Assembly: GCF_042646205.1 (NCBI RefSeq)
Contig: NZ_JBHRTF010000006.1
Span: 372,001 to 436,000 of the forward strand
Direction: 5' to 3'
Source: Cellvibrio fontiphilus_A
Lineage (GTDB): Bacteria; Pseudomonadota; Gammaproteobacteria; Pseudomonadales; Cellvibrionaceae
Length of the DNA stretch: 64,000 bases
Shown here: one piece after another, positions 8,951 to 17,385 of the stretch
Numbering within the stretch: the stretch's first letter is position 1
How the letters are laid out: each line of letters begins with the position of its first letter
Program-made: the position numbers and the translations under genes
The notes under the pieces: generated by a model
What the model saw: only the letters and a program-made list of their open reading frames with translations
Database searches by the model: none
Told to the model about the DNA's origin: nothing

Positions 8951-9155
8951 TATCGATTTTGCGGATTAACAAAAAGGGATGACCGAATTCAATAGCGCCT
9001 TCAAAAAACTCCTGCCCAATTAAATGTGGTTCCACATTTTTCCAGCCATAGCTGCTATGACTACAGGCAGAATTTACCTTGCCCAGAGCCAAATCGCCAG
9101 CGCGAATCATATCCCCATCTTCGACCTTACAATAGCCCTGTGGAATAGGATGCAT
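8943..9155 (-). CDS. Small hypothetical protein
   Basis: A 70-residue reading frame with protein-like composition (for example DGDMIRAGDLALGKVNSA and GHPFLLIRK) and no membrane segment. The region before the ATG holds AGGTAG at a workable distance. Its final codons and stop lie in a dispersed repeat, so the C-terminus may have been replaced by repeat insertion. It could be a fragment of a larger gene. No family is recognised. Confidence 0.4.
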   Translation of the reverse strand: MHPIPQGYCKVEDGDMIRAGDLALGKVNSACSHSSYGWKNVEPHLIGQEFFEGAIEFGHPFLLIRKIDST

Positions 9156-9234
9156 TAATAATCTACCTAGTCTGATCCCCTTAAGTTAGTGCGTAATAAA
9201 AAATCACTACGACCCCTTTAATCTATATGCTCAA

Positions 9235-9352
9235 TCACCAAAACCAAAACCAAAATGCATGTGTAGTTAATCGGTTTTTCGTATTCACAAAGCAATGTGC
9301 TGTTTGCAATTGCGATGTTGGAGTTCGCAGGCTCACCACCAACCTACATGCC
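9235..9352. repeat. Dispersed palindromic element, copy 2 (left arm missing)
   Basis: This copy contains the core (ACCAAAATGCATGTG, TTAATCGGTTTTTCG, AAGCAATGTGC) followed by a right arm ending CTCACCACCAACCTACATG. The blocks have the same order as in copy 3 with scattered substitutions, so it is an older or truncated copy. Confidence 0.7.
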
Positions 9353-9375
9353 CGCGCGTAATTCGTTCAAGGTGC

Positions 9376-9538
9376 TCCGTAGGTTGGCGGTGAGGAACGA
9401 ACCCCAACATGACCATGCCCCCGCAACCACCGAAACCAAAATACATGCGCCGTTAATTGGTTTTTCGCATTCATGAAGCAATGTGCCTTTTGCGATTACG
9501 AATGTTGGGGTTCGCAAGCTCACCGCCAACCTACGTGC
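9376..9538. repeat. Dispersed palindromic element, copy 3 (complete, MITE-like)
   Basis: A complete element of about 160 bp. The left arm (9379-9410) and right arm (9502-9534) are inverted repeats: GTAGGTTGGCGGTGAG (16 bp) and CGAACCCCAACAT (13 bp) are perfectly mirrored, with 3-4 unmatched bases between them. The arms flank a core of about 90 bp without coding capacity. It ends one base before the stop codon of the TIR gene. A non-autonomous mobile element is a reasonable reading, but no target-site duplication was identified. Confidence 0.75.
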
Positions 9539-10396
9539 TTACAACTTGCCTAGCTCCGCATTATTTTTCAGTTTTCTATCATAGTCTGATAATCCTAATA
9601 TCCCATCGGCATATGAGTATCCAATTAAACTTTCATTCATTACTTTTTTAATTATTTCTTTTGAGGTTTTTTCGGGGAATCCCATGTCTTTTAAATTGGA
9701 GACTATTTCTTGAATGGATGCTCCATTTTGCATTGATTCGATTATCCTCTTCTTTGTGCTTAGGTGATCCAAGGAGGTGTGACCTCCTAACGAAGATTTA
9801 CTTTCTAGTAAAGATTCCAATTCACTAACTCTGCGCGATAGTCCTCTCGTATTGTTCAGGATCTCGCTTAGTAGATCATGCTCTGATCTTGGTTGTACTT
9901 CTTCAGTGGCCGGATTGCTTTCTATTGCTGAATTTATTTTTGAATACAGTTGCTCCCAATAGGTTGTAAAAACCTGTTCCAAAATGCGTTCTTCCAATGC
10001 GTTTTGGGGGAAACAACTGTTTATCGTTTTGACTAATTTCCATACGCTCGTTTTTTCGAGTGTTGTATGGTTGAACTGTGCAAGAGGATCTCTAAGGTCT
10101 GCGGGTTCTAGGTCAATCAAAAAGGTAAATACTCTATTTGTAGTTAAACCTTTAGCAAGTGCTCCAGTTTCAAATAATATCCATGGCTTATTTTTGTTGT
10201 CTTGTGTAAGGCAAACAATACCCATTGTTGTGTCTTTTAGTTTCTCATTAATTTCTGAGAACCACACGGCTCCGCTATCAATGTCTCGTGTGGATATCCA
10301 TGGTTGGGATGCCTGCAGAACGCACTTTATCCAGTCGCTAATCACTTCGGCAACGGCCTTACTCCGGCTTCCCGACCAACTAATAAAAATATTCAT
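9539..10396 (-). CDS. TIR-domain protein, probable NADase-type defence effector
   Basis: A 285-residue protein. Residues 1-130 resemble bacterial TIR domains: start MNIFISWSG, the segment QPWISTRDIDSGAVWFSEI (about 31-49), GIVCLTQDN (about 59-67), and PWILFETGALAKG (71-83), in which Glu76 is the likely catalytic glutamate of TIR NADases. Residues 165-200 look coiled-coil-prone. The C-terminal part (about 205-285) is helical and unassigned and may be the sensing or oligomerisation part. The ATG at 10396 has GGAG about six bases upstream, better than an upstream in-frame start. No ThsA-like partner is adjacent, so it would be a stand-alone TIR protein. Confidence 0.8.
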   Translation of the reverse strand: MNIFISWSGSRSKAVAEVISDWIKCVLQASQPWISTRDIDSGAVWFSEINEKLKDTTMGIVCLTQDNKNKPWILFETGALAKGLTTNRVFTFLIDLEPADLRDPLAQFNHTTLEKTSVWKLVKTINSCFPQNALEERILEQVFTTYWEQLYSKINSAIESNPATEEVQPRSEHDLLSEILNNTRGLSRRVSELESLLESKSSLGGHTSLDHLSTKKRIIESMQNGASIQEIVSNLKDMGFPEKTSKEIIKKVMNESLIGYSYADGILGLSDYDRKLKNNAELGKL

Positions 10397-10507
10397 TCTC
10401 TGCTCCAAATAAAAAACCGCCATCAAGCCCCACCAGAAAAACTCTGACAAAACTCAATAGCGGTTCAGGTTTATTCACTCCGGAATATGTAATCCGTTCT
10501 AAATGGT

Positions 10508-10542
10508 GTGTTGGGCATCGCTTCGCTCAGCGCCAACCTACG
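10508..10542. repeat. Dispersed repeat downstream of nrdB
   Basis: TGTTGGGCATCG, then CTTCGCTCAG, then CGCCAACCTACGC form an imperfect palindrome of the same family as the elements at 8784-8950. It lies 15 bp after the nrdB stop and could act as a weak 3-prime hairpin. Confidence 0.55.
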
Positions 10543-10556
10543 CTTGGATTAAAAAA

Positions 10557-11855
10557 TTAATCCCAGCTCAACGCTCCACCTGTTTGATATTCAATCACGC
10601 GCGTTTCAAAGAAATTCTTCTCTTTACGCAAATCCATAATCTCGCTCATCCACGGGAATGGGTTTTGCGCGCCGGGGAATTGTTCTTTTAAGCCGAGCTG
10701 TGCGCAGCGGCGGTTGGCGATGAAGTGGAGGTATTCTTCCATCATCGCGGCGTTCATGCCGAGTACGCCGCGGGGCATGGAGTCGCGGGCGTATTGGATT
10801 TCCAGTTCGGTGCCTTCCAGAATCATTTGCAGCACTTCTTGCTGGAATTCGGCGCTCCACAGGTGTGGGTTTTCCAGTTTGATTTGGTTGATTACGTCGA
10901 TACCAAAATTCAAATGCATGGATTCGTCGCGCAGAATGTATTGGAACTGCTCGGCAACACCGGTCATTTTGTTGCGGCGACCCATGCTGAGGATTTGGCT
11001 GAAGCCGCAGTAGAAGAAAATACCTTCGGTCACTACATAGAATGCAACGAGGTTGCGCAGCAATTCCTGGTCAGATTCTGGAGTGCCGGTAGTGAAGGTG
11101 GGGTCGCCCAGGGTTTGGGTGTGTTTCAAACTCCATGCGGCTTTGTTCGCCACACTGGGTAACTCGCGGTACATGTTGAAGATTTCGCCTTCATCCATGC
11201 CGAGAGATTCAATGCAGTATTGATAGGCGTGGGTGTGAATCGCCTCTTCAAATGACTGACGCAAAATGTATTGGCGGCATTCGGGGTTGGTGATCAAACG
11301 GTAAATCGCGAGGACGAGGTTGTTCGCTACCAATGAGTCGGCGGTGGAGAAGTAGCCGAGGCTGCGCATTACAATGCGGCGCTCGTCGTCGGTCAGGCCG
11401 TCTTTGCTTTTCCACAGGGCGATGTCAGCGGTCATGTTGACCTCTTGTGGCATCCAGTGGTTGGCGCAGCCGTCCAAATATTTTTGCCATGCCCAGTCGT
11501 ATTTGAAGGGCACTAATTGGTTCAGGTCGGCGCGGCAGTTGATCATGCGCTTTTCGTCTACCTGAATACGCGCAGCGCCCATTTGCAATTCTTCCAAACC
11601 GGGAGCTGGGTCAAGTGCGGCAAGGCTGGCTCGGGCTTTGGCCAGTTCCGGGCTAATACCGGCTTCTTTAGCGGCTTCGGCGAAACTAGTATTGACCGCC
11701 GCTGCAGCGGTTGCCTGTGCTTGCGCCACTTGAGTGGGTTGCGCTTGTGGTGCTACAGGCGCTGCCACTGGTTTATTCAGGTTGGCGGCAATGGCCTCCT
11801 GACGGGCAGTTTCTTTGATGGCTTCTTCGGTATCAAAATCATCCCAACTTAGCAT
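10557..11855 (-). CDS. nrdB: Class Ia ribonucleotide reductase, beta (radical) subunit
   Basis: Subunit R2 holds the diiron-tyrosyl radical cofactor used by NrdA to make deoxyribonucleotides. The 432-residue product has an N-terminal segment rich in Ala and Gln (about 25-60), longer than in E. coli NrdB but usual in pseudomonad-like proteins. Iron-ligand regions follow, such as SFEEAIHTHAYQY (about 203-215) and RDESMHLNFGID (about 308-319). The C-terminal tail YQTGGALSWD docks into NrdA. GAGGA lies about six bases before the ATG. It is downstream of nrdA, separated by 179 bp of hairpin-forming repeats. Confidence 0.96.
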   Translation of the reverse strand: MLSWDDFDTEEAIKETARQEAIAANLNKPVAAPVAPQAQPTQVAQAQATAAAAVNTSFAEAAKEAGISPELAKARASLAALDPAPGLEELQMGAARIQVDEKRMINCRADLNQLVPFKYDWAWQKYLDGCANHWMPQEVNMTADIALWKSKDGLTDDERRIVMRSLGYFSTADSLVANNLVLAIYRLITNPECRQYILRQSFEEAIHTHAYQYCIESLGMDEGEIFNMYRELPSVANKAAWSLKHTQTLGDPTFTTGTPESDQELLRNLVAFYVVTEGIFFYCGFSQILSMGRRNKMTGVAEQFQYILRDESMHLNFGIDVINQIKLENPHLWSAEFQQEVLQMILEGTELEIQYARDSMPRGVLGMNAAMMEEYLHFIANRRCAQLGLKEQFPGAQNPFPWMSEIMDLRKEKNFFETRVIEYQTGGALSWD

Positions 11856-11910
11856 GGTGATCCTCGTTTAATAGCTGAATTCTTGGTTTAACCCTAATCC
11901 TAACCCCACC

Positions 11911-12030
11911 CTAGCCCTCCCCTTAGAAAGGGGAGGGAACTTGGCTGCTCTCTGTTCAACCTCCTCCCCTTTTGAAGGGGAGGTTGGGAGGGGTTTTATC
12001 TTCCCCTTTTGCAGCGGGAGGCTGGGAGGG
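11911..12030. repeat. G/C-rich hairpin repeats between nrdA and nrdB
   Basis: At least two hairpins occur here. One pairs CCCTCCCCTT (11915-11924) with AAGGGGAGGG (11928-11937). The other pairs CCTCCCCTT (11963-11971) with AAGGGGAGG (11975-11983). A motif like TGGGAGGGGTTTTAT is present twice (from about 11985 and 12026). They lie in the nrdA-nrdB transcript and could stabilise or process it. There is no U-run after the stems on the minus strand, so a classical terminator is unlikely. Confidence 0.7.
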
Positions 12031-12034
12031 GGTT

Positions 12035-14965
12035 TTATTGGCAAGCCTCACAATCCGGGTTATCAATCGAGCAGGCCAGTGGTACTGGTGCTGCTTGGGC
12101 AAAGCTTGCGTCTTCGGCTGGCGCTGCTGCCGGCGCTGGCGCTGCGCTCAAACCACCTGCACCACCTGCCGATACGGCGTTCAGTGCACCAGTGTTAATG
12201 GTGGACTTCTCGGTAGTGGTCGCGGCCAAGGCACGCAGGTAATACGTAGTTTTCAGGCCACTGAACCATGCCATACGGTAAGTAATGTCTAATTTTTTAC
12301 CGTTTGCGCCGGCGATGTAGAGGTTCAAGCTCTGCGCCTGGTCGATCCACTTCTGGCGACGGCTGGCCGCTTCTACGATCCACTTGGGCTCTACTTCAAA
12401 CGCGGTGGCGTAGATGGCTTTCAAATCTGCCGGAATACGGTCGATTTTTTGCAGTGAGCCTTCGTAGTATTTCAAGTCGTTCACCATTACCGCATCCCAC
12501 AGGCCGCGCGCTTTTAGGTCGTGTACCAAGTGCGGGTTAACCACGGTGAATTCGCCCGAGAGGTTGGATTTCACGTAAAGGTTTTGGTAAGTCGGTTCAA
12601 TCGACTGGGTTACGCCGGTGATGTTGGAAATGGTTGCCGTTGGGGCAATCGCCATCACGTTGGAGTTGCGCATACCCTGGGTTTTTACCTGCTCACGCAG
12701 CGTCGCCCAGTCAAAGGTTTGGCTGCGATCCACCTTGATGTAATTCTCGCCACGGTTTTGCGCAAGGATTTCAATCGAGTCGATGGGCAGAATGCCTTTG
12801 CTCCAGAGCGATCCATCAAAGGTGGAGTACTTGCCGCGCTCGGCCGCCAGTTCGCTGGAGGCTTTGATGGCGTAGTAGCTCACCGCTTCCATGGAGGTAT
12901 CGGCAAAGTCCACGGCGGCTTGTGAGCTGTAGGCGATACGCTGCTCATAGAGCGCGTCCTGGAAGCCCATAATGCCAAGGCCGATAGGGCGGTGGCGCAG
13001 GTTGGACTGCTTGGAGGTCGCCACGGCGTAGTAGTTAATGTCGATCACGTTATCCAGCATGCGGATCGCGGTTTTCACCGTGCGCTCCAGTTTGGCCTGA
13101 TCGAGTTTGCCATCCACAATGTGCTGCGCGAGGTTGATGGAGCCGAGGTTACATACGGCGATTTCGTCATTTGCTTTGGTGTTAAGGGTAATCTCGGTAC
13201 ACAGGTTGGACGAGTGCACCACACCGGCGTGCTGCTGCGGGCTGCGCAGGTTGCATGGGTCTTTAAAGGTGATCCATGGGTGGCCGGTTTCAAACAGCAT
13301 GCCCAACATTTTGCGCCACAGATCCAAGGCGCGCACGGTTTTGAAAACCTTGATCTTGCCGGCAGCGGCTTCGCGCTCGTAGTGCTCGTAGCGCTCTTCA
13401 AACGCTTTGCCATACAAGTCGTGCAGGTCGGGAACGTCGTTGGGCGAGAACAGCGTCCACTCTTTGTCGTCAAACACGCGCTTCATGAATGCATCGGGCA
13501 CCCAGTTGGCAGTGTTCATGTCGTGGGTGCGGCGACGGTCATCACCGGTGTTTTTGCGCAGCTCAAGGAATTCCTCGACATCCATATGCCAAGTTTCCAA
13601 GTATGCACACACGGCGCCTTTGCGCTTGCCGCCTTGGTTTACCGCCACGGCGGTGTCGTTGGCCACTTTCAGGAAGGGAACCACGCCCTGTGACTTGCCA
13701 TTGGTGCCTTTAATGTAGGCACCCAGTGCGCGCACTGGTGTCCAGTCGTTACCCAAACCGCCAGCGAATTTGCTGAGCATGGCGTTGTCTTGAATGGCGC
13801 CGTAAATACCGTGCAGGTCGTCGGGCACGGTAGTCAGGTAGCAAGAGGACAACTGTGGGCGCAATGTGCCGGAGTTGAACAGGGTTGGGGTAGAGCTCAT
13901 GTAATCGAAAGAGGACAGCAGGCGATAGAACTCAATCGCACGCTCTTCTTTTTGCTCTTCCTGAATCGCCAAGCCCATGGCCACACGCATAAAGAAAATC
14001 TGCGGCAGTTCAATGCGGGTGTCGTTACTGTGGATGAAATAGCGGTCGTACAGGGTTTGCAGGCCGAGGTAGGTGAATTGCAGATCGCGCTCGGCGATTA
14101 GGGCCTTGCCGAGTTTATCCAAATCAAAGTTTTGCAGCTCGGGGGAGATCAGTTCCAGCTCAACCCCTTTTTTGATGTAGAGCGGCAGGGTTTGCGCGTA
14201 CAGGGTTTCCATATCCGCTTGGGTAGCAGACTGGGCGACACCAAAAAAGCTCAGGGCTTCGGCGCGCAGTTTATCCATGAGCAGGCGAGCGGTAACAAAC
14301 GAATAGTTGGGCTCTTTTTCCACCAGGGTGCGAGCGGTAATCACCAGTGAGGTGTTGACGTCTTTTTCCGCCACACCGTCATAAAGGTTGCGCATGGCTT
14401 CGTCGAGAATCGCCTTCTCTTCCACGCCCGCAAGGCCGGCACAGGCTTCGCGCACAATGGTACGCATACGGCCAATGTCCAGCGGTGCGCGGCTGCCGTT
14501 GGCCAGGATTACGTTCAGGCTGGGGTAGTCCGGATCCGGTTCCTGGGAGGCGGCTTGTTTCTGCGCGCGCAGACGAGCGTGCTCTTCGCGGTAGAGTACG
14601 TAATCGCGGGCGACTTTTTGTTCGCCGGAGCGCATCAGGATCAGCTCAACCTGATCCTGGATTTCTTCAATATGAATGGTGCCGCCAGAGGGCATGCGGC
14701 GTTTGAAGGTGGCGGTAATTTGCTGGGTGAGGTTGCTCACCGTTTCGTGTACGCGAGTCGAGGCAGCGGCAGTGCCACCCTCTACCGCTAAAAAGGCCTT
14801 GGTCATCGCCACTGCGATTTTACTGGCATCGAAGGGAACCACCGTTCCGTTGCGTTTAATCACGCGCAGTTGGCCCGGTGCCGTGGCCGTTAGTGGCGCT
14901 CCGCCACCATGAATATCCTGTTGCACATTGCGTGTTGCTGAGGTGGTTTCAATGTCAGTTTGCAT
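12035..14965 (-). CDS. nrdA: Class Ia ribonucleotide reductase, alpha (catalytic) subunit
   Basis: R1 subunit that reduces ribonucleoside diphosphates. The 976-residue length and the N-terminus fit the long NrdA with two ATP-cones known from Pseudomonas: a first cone from about residue 32 (LRVIKRNGTVVPFDASKI) and a second, more degenerate one from about 148 (LNVILANGSRAPLDIGRM). The catalytic barrel follows, with the region SSNLCTEITLNTK (about 585-597) and the radical-transfer part near 740-790. The C-terminus CSIDNPDCEACQ carries the cysteines that re-reduce the active site. GGGAG lies about seven bases before the ATG. The first cone is expected to bind dATP/ATP for activity control. Confidence 0.96.
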   Translation of the reverse strand: MQTDIETTSATRNVQQDIHGGGAPLTATAPGQLRVIKRNGTVVPFDASKIAVAMTKAFLAVEGGTAAASTRVHETVSNLTQQITATFKRRMPSGGTIHIEEIQDQVELILMRSGEQKVARDYVLYREEHARLRAQKQAASQEPDPDYPSLNVILANGSRAPLDIGRMRTIVREACAGLAGVEEKAILDEAMRNLYDGVAEKDVNTSLVITARTLVEKEPNYSFVTARLLMDKLRAEALSFFGVAQSATQADMETLYAQTLPLYIKKGVELELISPELQNFDLDKLGKALIAERDLQFTYLGLQTLYDRYFIHSNDTRIELPQIFFMRVAMGLAIQEEQKEERAIEFYRLLSSFDYMSSTPTLFNSGTLRPQLSSCYLTTVPDDLHGIYGAIQDNAMLSKFAGGLGNDWTPVRALGAYIKGTNGKSQGVVPFLKVANDTAVAVNQGGKRKGAVCAYLETWHMDVEEFLELRKNTGDDRRRTHDMNTANWVPDAFMKRVFDDKEWTLFSPNDVPDLHDLYGKAFEERYEHYEREAAAGKIKVFKTVRALDLWRKMLGMLFETGHPWITFKDPCNLRSPQQHAGVVHSSNLCTEITLNTKANDEIAVCNLGSINLAQHIVDGKLDQAKLERTVKTAIRMLDNVIDINYYAVATSKQSNLRHRPIGLGIMGFQDALYEQRIAYSSQAAVDFADTSMEAVSYYAIKASSELAAERGKYSTFDGSLWSKGILPIDSIEILAQNRGENYIKVDRSQTFDWATLREQVKTQGMRNSNVMAIAPTATISNITGVTQSIEPTYQNLYVKSNLSGEFTVVNPHLVHDLKARGLWDAVMVNDLKYYEGSLQKIDRIPADLKAIYATAFEVEPKWIVEAASRRQKWIDQAQSLNLYIAGANGKKLDITYRMAWFSGLKTTYYLRALAATTTEKSTINTGALNAVSAGGAGGLSAAPAPAAAPAEDASFAQAAPVPLACSIDNPDCEACQ

Positions 14966-15199
14966 AGACGTCTCCCGCGTGAGGTCTTTCCTGGTTGAAA
15001 TGACTGGTTGGTAAAACAGGGATTGATAAAGCCAGTGTGGGTTTATAAATCCTGCGTGCTATTCGTTTCGTTTGGTTGTGTTACTTGTCGTTTTGCCTGA
15101 TCGTACTGCTTGGTGTTGTAAACCCTGTTGTTGCCCTTGGGTAGAGTCATGTTTATTAAAATCAGGGTCTGTAACACGCTTTTGCCAGTGTTGGCCAGA

Positions 15200-15215
15200 C
15201 CACAACATCTAGTGG
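15200..15215. promoter_or_regulatory. NrdR-box-like palindrome
   Basis: CCACAACATCTAGTGG is a palindrome with central mismatches. It matches 13 of 16 positions of the NrdR box as I recall it (ACACWATATMTWGTGT). It lies about 235 bp upstream of nrdA. The usual second box one or three helical turns away was not seen, so this is tentative. Confidence 0.35.
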
Positions 15216-15475
15216 TTGGCAAAGACTGGTGTTTTGTGCCCATACAGCTGATTCCAAAAACATAATCATTTACTGCTTTTGGCCACTCAAAGCCCGGTTG
15301 TACTGTGACTGGCTAGGTTTGAGTGCTCAATTGGGTCAAATTTAGCTTGACGATTTAGCCTGGGAGAGTTAGGCGCCAGTTGTGTGCTTGGCGCGCTCAA
15401 CACCTATATCTAGGGGTAAATCGCGAATGGGCTACAAGATAATGCGATTGGGGGTTTTATGCAAGCTTGAAAACC

Positions 15476-15484
15476 TGTGGATAA
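15476..15484 (-). promoter_or_regulatory. DnaA box upstream of nrdA
   Basis: The minus strand reads TTATCCACA, the consensus high-affinity DnaA box, in the nrdA orientation and about 510 bp from its start. DnaA is known to bind the nrdAB promoter region in E. coli. One 9-mer can occur by chance, so function is inferred from the gene context. Confidence 0.5.
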
Positions 15485-15631
15485 GATGTGAGTCGCAGGG
15501 GTACAAACTGGGGGCAAGTCGCTAAAGGCCGGTGCTTGCAGGGGCAAAGCCGCATTGTTAGTGATGTATGCAATTTATGACGGTTTGGCGCGAGACTTAG
15601 ACTTTTTTCTAATAATTATTTTGCTGATTTA

Positions 15632-15647
15632 TGACTATATATAGTGT
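15632..15647. promoter_or_regulatory. NrdR-box-like palindrome
   Basis: TGACTATATATAGTGT matches 14 of 16 positions of the NrdR box consensus as I recall it. It is about 670 bp from nrdA and 100 bp from the lnt stop. It is the best of three such palindromes in this region. Confidence 0.4.
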
Positions 15648-15731
15648 TTGTGATGCGAGCCAGAGTAGCCTTGATATGGGTACTTCAGGGAGCGAGCCAC
15701 AAGGTTCGCTCCCGGGTTGCTGCAGTGTTAA

Positions 15732-17270
15732 TCAGTCTGGTTGTTTGCGATACAACAGCGGCAGTTGTAATGCTAATAACAGGAATGCCGAGAGAATAAC
15801 CAAGGGGCCGCTGCTGGTGACCATAAATGGCGTCCAGTCCTTAACAGCATAAATAGTGCCGGTGAAGGTTTGTGCATTGAAGGAGTCGCTTTGGTTGAGA
15901 ATCTGGCCTTTGTTGTTGATGATCGCACTTGGGCCATTGTTGGTGCTGTACACCAGATAACGCCCGGTCTCCAGCGCACGCATTTGTGCCATCTGCATAA
16001 ATTGCTTGGCTTGGATGGAATCTAAAAACCAACCAAGGTTATTTACGCTGAGCAAGACCTGCGTTTCTTTGGCGGCTTGACCTATCAAGTCCGGGTAGAC
16101 TATTTCATAACAAATGGCCGGGGTGATACGTACTCCCTTGGCAATAAGGCCGTGTTGGTCTTGAGGGCCCAGGTGAATAAATGAGGTGGGCAGGTTAAAG
16201 AATTCAATCAACCCGCGCAGCTGATCCTCCAGTGGCACGTATTCTCCAAAAGGCACCAAGCGGCGCTTGTGGTAAAAACCGTAGCCTTCACCCAGGCCGG
16301 CAATCGAGTTGTAATATTTTTGTTTGTCGCGATCCTCATAAATTACTCCGGTGAACAGTGCGGCTTGGTTTTCAGCGGCTTTTTTGTTCATCTCTTCCAA
16401 AAACGGCAGTGCGTCGTGAAAGGTGAGGCTGGTTGGGATTGCGGCTTCTGGCCAGATCACCCAGTCGTTAGTCCAGAGGTCGGTACTCAATTCTCGCAGT
16501 TGGTCAAGGGTGGCTTTAGTAGTTTTCTCGTTGTATGTCAGTTTGATGCTCTGATCTACGTTGGGTTGCACCATGCCTACTTTGATGGGGTTGTTATCAG
16601 GCTCCGCCCATGTGACTTGCTTCAAGAATGCGCCACTTATCCAAAAACCCAGGTTGATAATTGCGGCGGCAGCTAGCAGTAATTTTTGCTGGTGTAGCTG
16701 CTTGCCTTGCCATAACAGTTCGGCGACCAATCCGGCATTGGCCACAAGCACAAAACTGATTGCCATGACGCCGCCTATAGGTGCCCAGCCTGCGAGCCAG
16801 GTGTCTATATGGCTGTAGCCTAAAAATAGCCAGGGAAAACCGGTTAGCAGCCAGGTGCGTGACCATTCACCCAATAACCAACAGGCCGGTAGCGCGATCA
16901 GGAGCGCGAGGCGGTGATAGCTGAACCAGCGGCCAAAAATGTAAAACGGCAGGGTAAAAATAGCGGCCATGAATGCCGCAAAAATAAATACTAAAAAAGC
17001 GGCAAATAAAGGTGCTGCACCGCCAAAGTTATGAATGCTCACATATATCCAGTGAATACCAGCTGCATATAGACCAAGGCCAAACGCCAGGCTGCGCCAG
17101 AGTATCTGTTTGGATGCTTGTTCTTTGAGTAATAACGAAAGTGCAACCAGGCTGAGCAAGGAGATGGGCCAAAAATCGAAGGGTGCAAAACTAAAGGTCA
17201 CCATGGCGCCGCTGAGGATGGCGATAATCAGGGCAATAGGCGTGGGAAGATTGCGAAATAGGTCTGCCAT
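15732..17270 (-). CDS. lnt: Apolipoprotein N-acyltransferase
   Basis: Inner-membrane enzyme that adds the third acyl chain to the N-terminal cysteine of lipoproteins, needed before LolCDE can export them. The 512-residue protein has about six N-terminal membrane helices (about 12-215) and a periplasmic nitrilase-like domain. The likely catalytic triad lies in WPEAAIP (Glu), YHKRRLVPFGEYVP (Lys) and PAICYEIVYPD (Cys), followed by a last C-terminal membrane segment. It belongs with the upstream genes corC, ybeY and phoH, but a terminator hairpin sits just before its start. Confidence 0.95.
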   Translation of the reverse strand: MADLFRNLPTPIALIIAILSGAMVTFSFAPFDFWPISLLSLVALSLLLKEQASKQILWRSLAFGLGLYAAGIHWIYVSIHNFGGAAPLFAAFLVFIFAAFMAAIFTLPFYIFGRWFSYHRLALLIALPACWLLGEWSRTWLLTGFPWLFLGYSHIDTWLAGWAPIGGVMAISFVLVANAGLVAELLWQGKQLHQQKLLLAAAAIINLGFWISGAFLKQVTWAEPDNNPIKVGMVQPNVDQSIKLTYNEKTTKATLDQLRELSTDLWTNDWVIWPEAAIPTSLTFHDALPFLEEMNKKAAENQAALFTGVIYEDRDKQKYYNSIAGLGEGYGFYHKRRLVPFGEYVPLEDQLRGLIEFFNLPTSFIHLGPQDQHGLIAKGVRITPAICYEIVYPDLIGQAAKETQVLLSVNNLGWFLDSIQAKQFMQMAQMRALETGRYLVYSTNNGPSAIINNKGQILNQSDSFNAQTFTGTIYAVKDWTPFMVTSSGPLVILSAFLLLALQLPLLYRKQPD

Positions 17271-17295
17271 GAATTCAATTCTTTTCTTTAGGGTT

Positions 17296-17322
17296 AAAAA
17301 AATCCCGCCGTTTGGCGGGATT
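17296..17322 (-). terminator. Intrinsic terminator between corC and lnt
   Basis: On the minus strand AATCCCGCC and GGCGGGATT pair around a four-base loop and are followed by a run of T. This has the form of a Rho-independent terminator for the phoH-ybeY-corC transcript. It ends only about 25 bases before the lnt ATG, so lnt must be reached by read-through or by a promoter in the 60 bp before the hairpin. Confidence 0.8.
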
Positions 17323-17385
17323 TGGCGTGATTAAAGGGCGGGTGCTATGCATCCAATCCATTGTCAGATTAATCAATTACGGATA

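Larger units (their letters stand above)
14966..15731 (-). promoter_or_regulatory. Long nrdA upstream region with regulatory-site candidates
   Basis: 766 bp separate nrdA from lnt and hold no convincing gene; a 66-codon frame inside has no ribosome site or family resemblance. Visible signals are a perfect DnaA box (15476-15484) and three NrdR-box-like palindromes: 15200-15215, 15401-15416 (weak) and 15632-15647. The length suggests a long leader or a promoter controlled from a distance, consistent with cell-cycle and dNTP-dependent control of nrdAB. Confidence 0.55.

Noticed and set aside
9344..9529. A 61-codon frame within the dispersed element
   Set aside because: It lies entirely in repeat copy 3 and changes with the repeat sequence. 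No sign of translation.
12035..14965. Numerous long plus-strand reading frames opposite nrdA, such as the one of 233 codons at 12992-13693
   Set aside because: They mirror the codon pattern of nrdA, have no ribosome sites and no family resemblance. nrdA is clear on the other strand.
15043..15243. A 66-codon minus-strand frame upstream of nrdA
   Set aside because: No ribosome site, low-complexity protein composition, and overlap with the NrdR-like palindrome; treated as noncoding leader.
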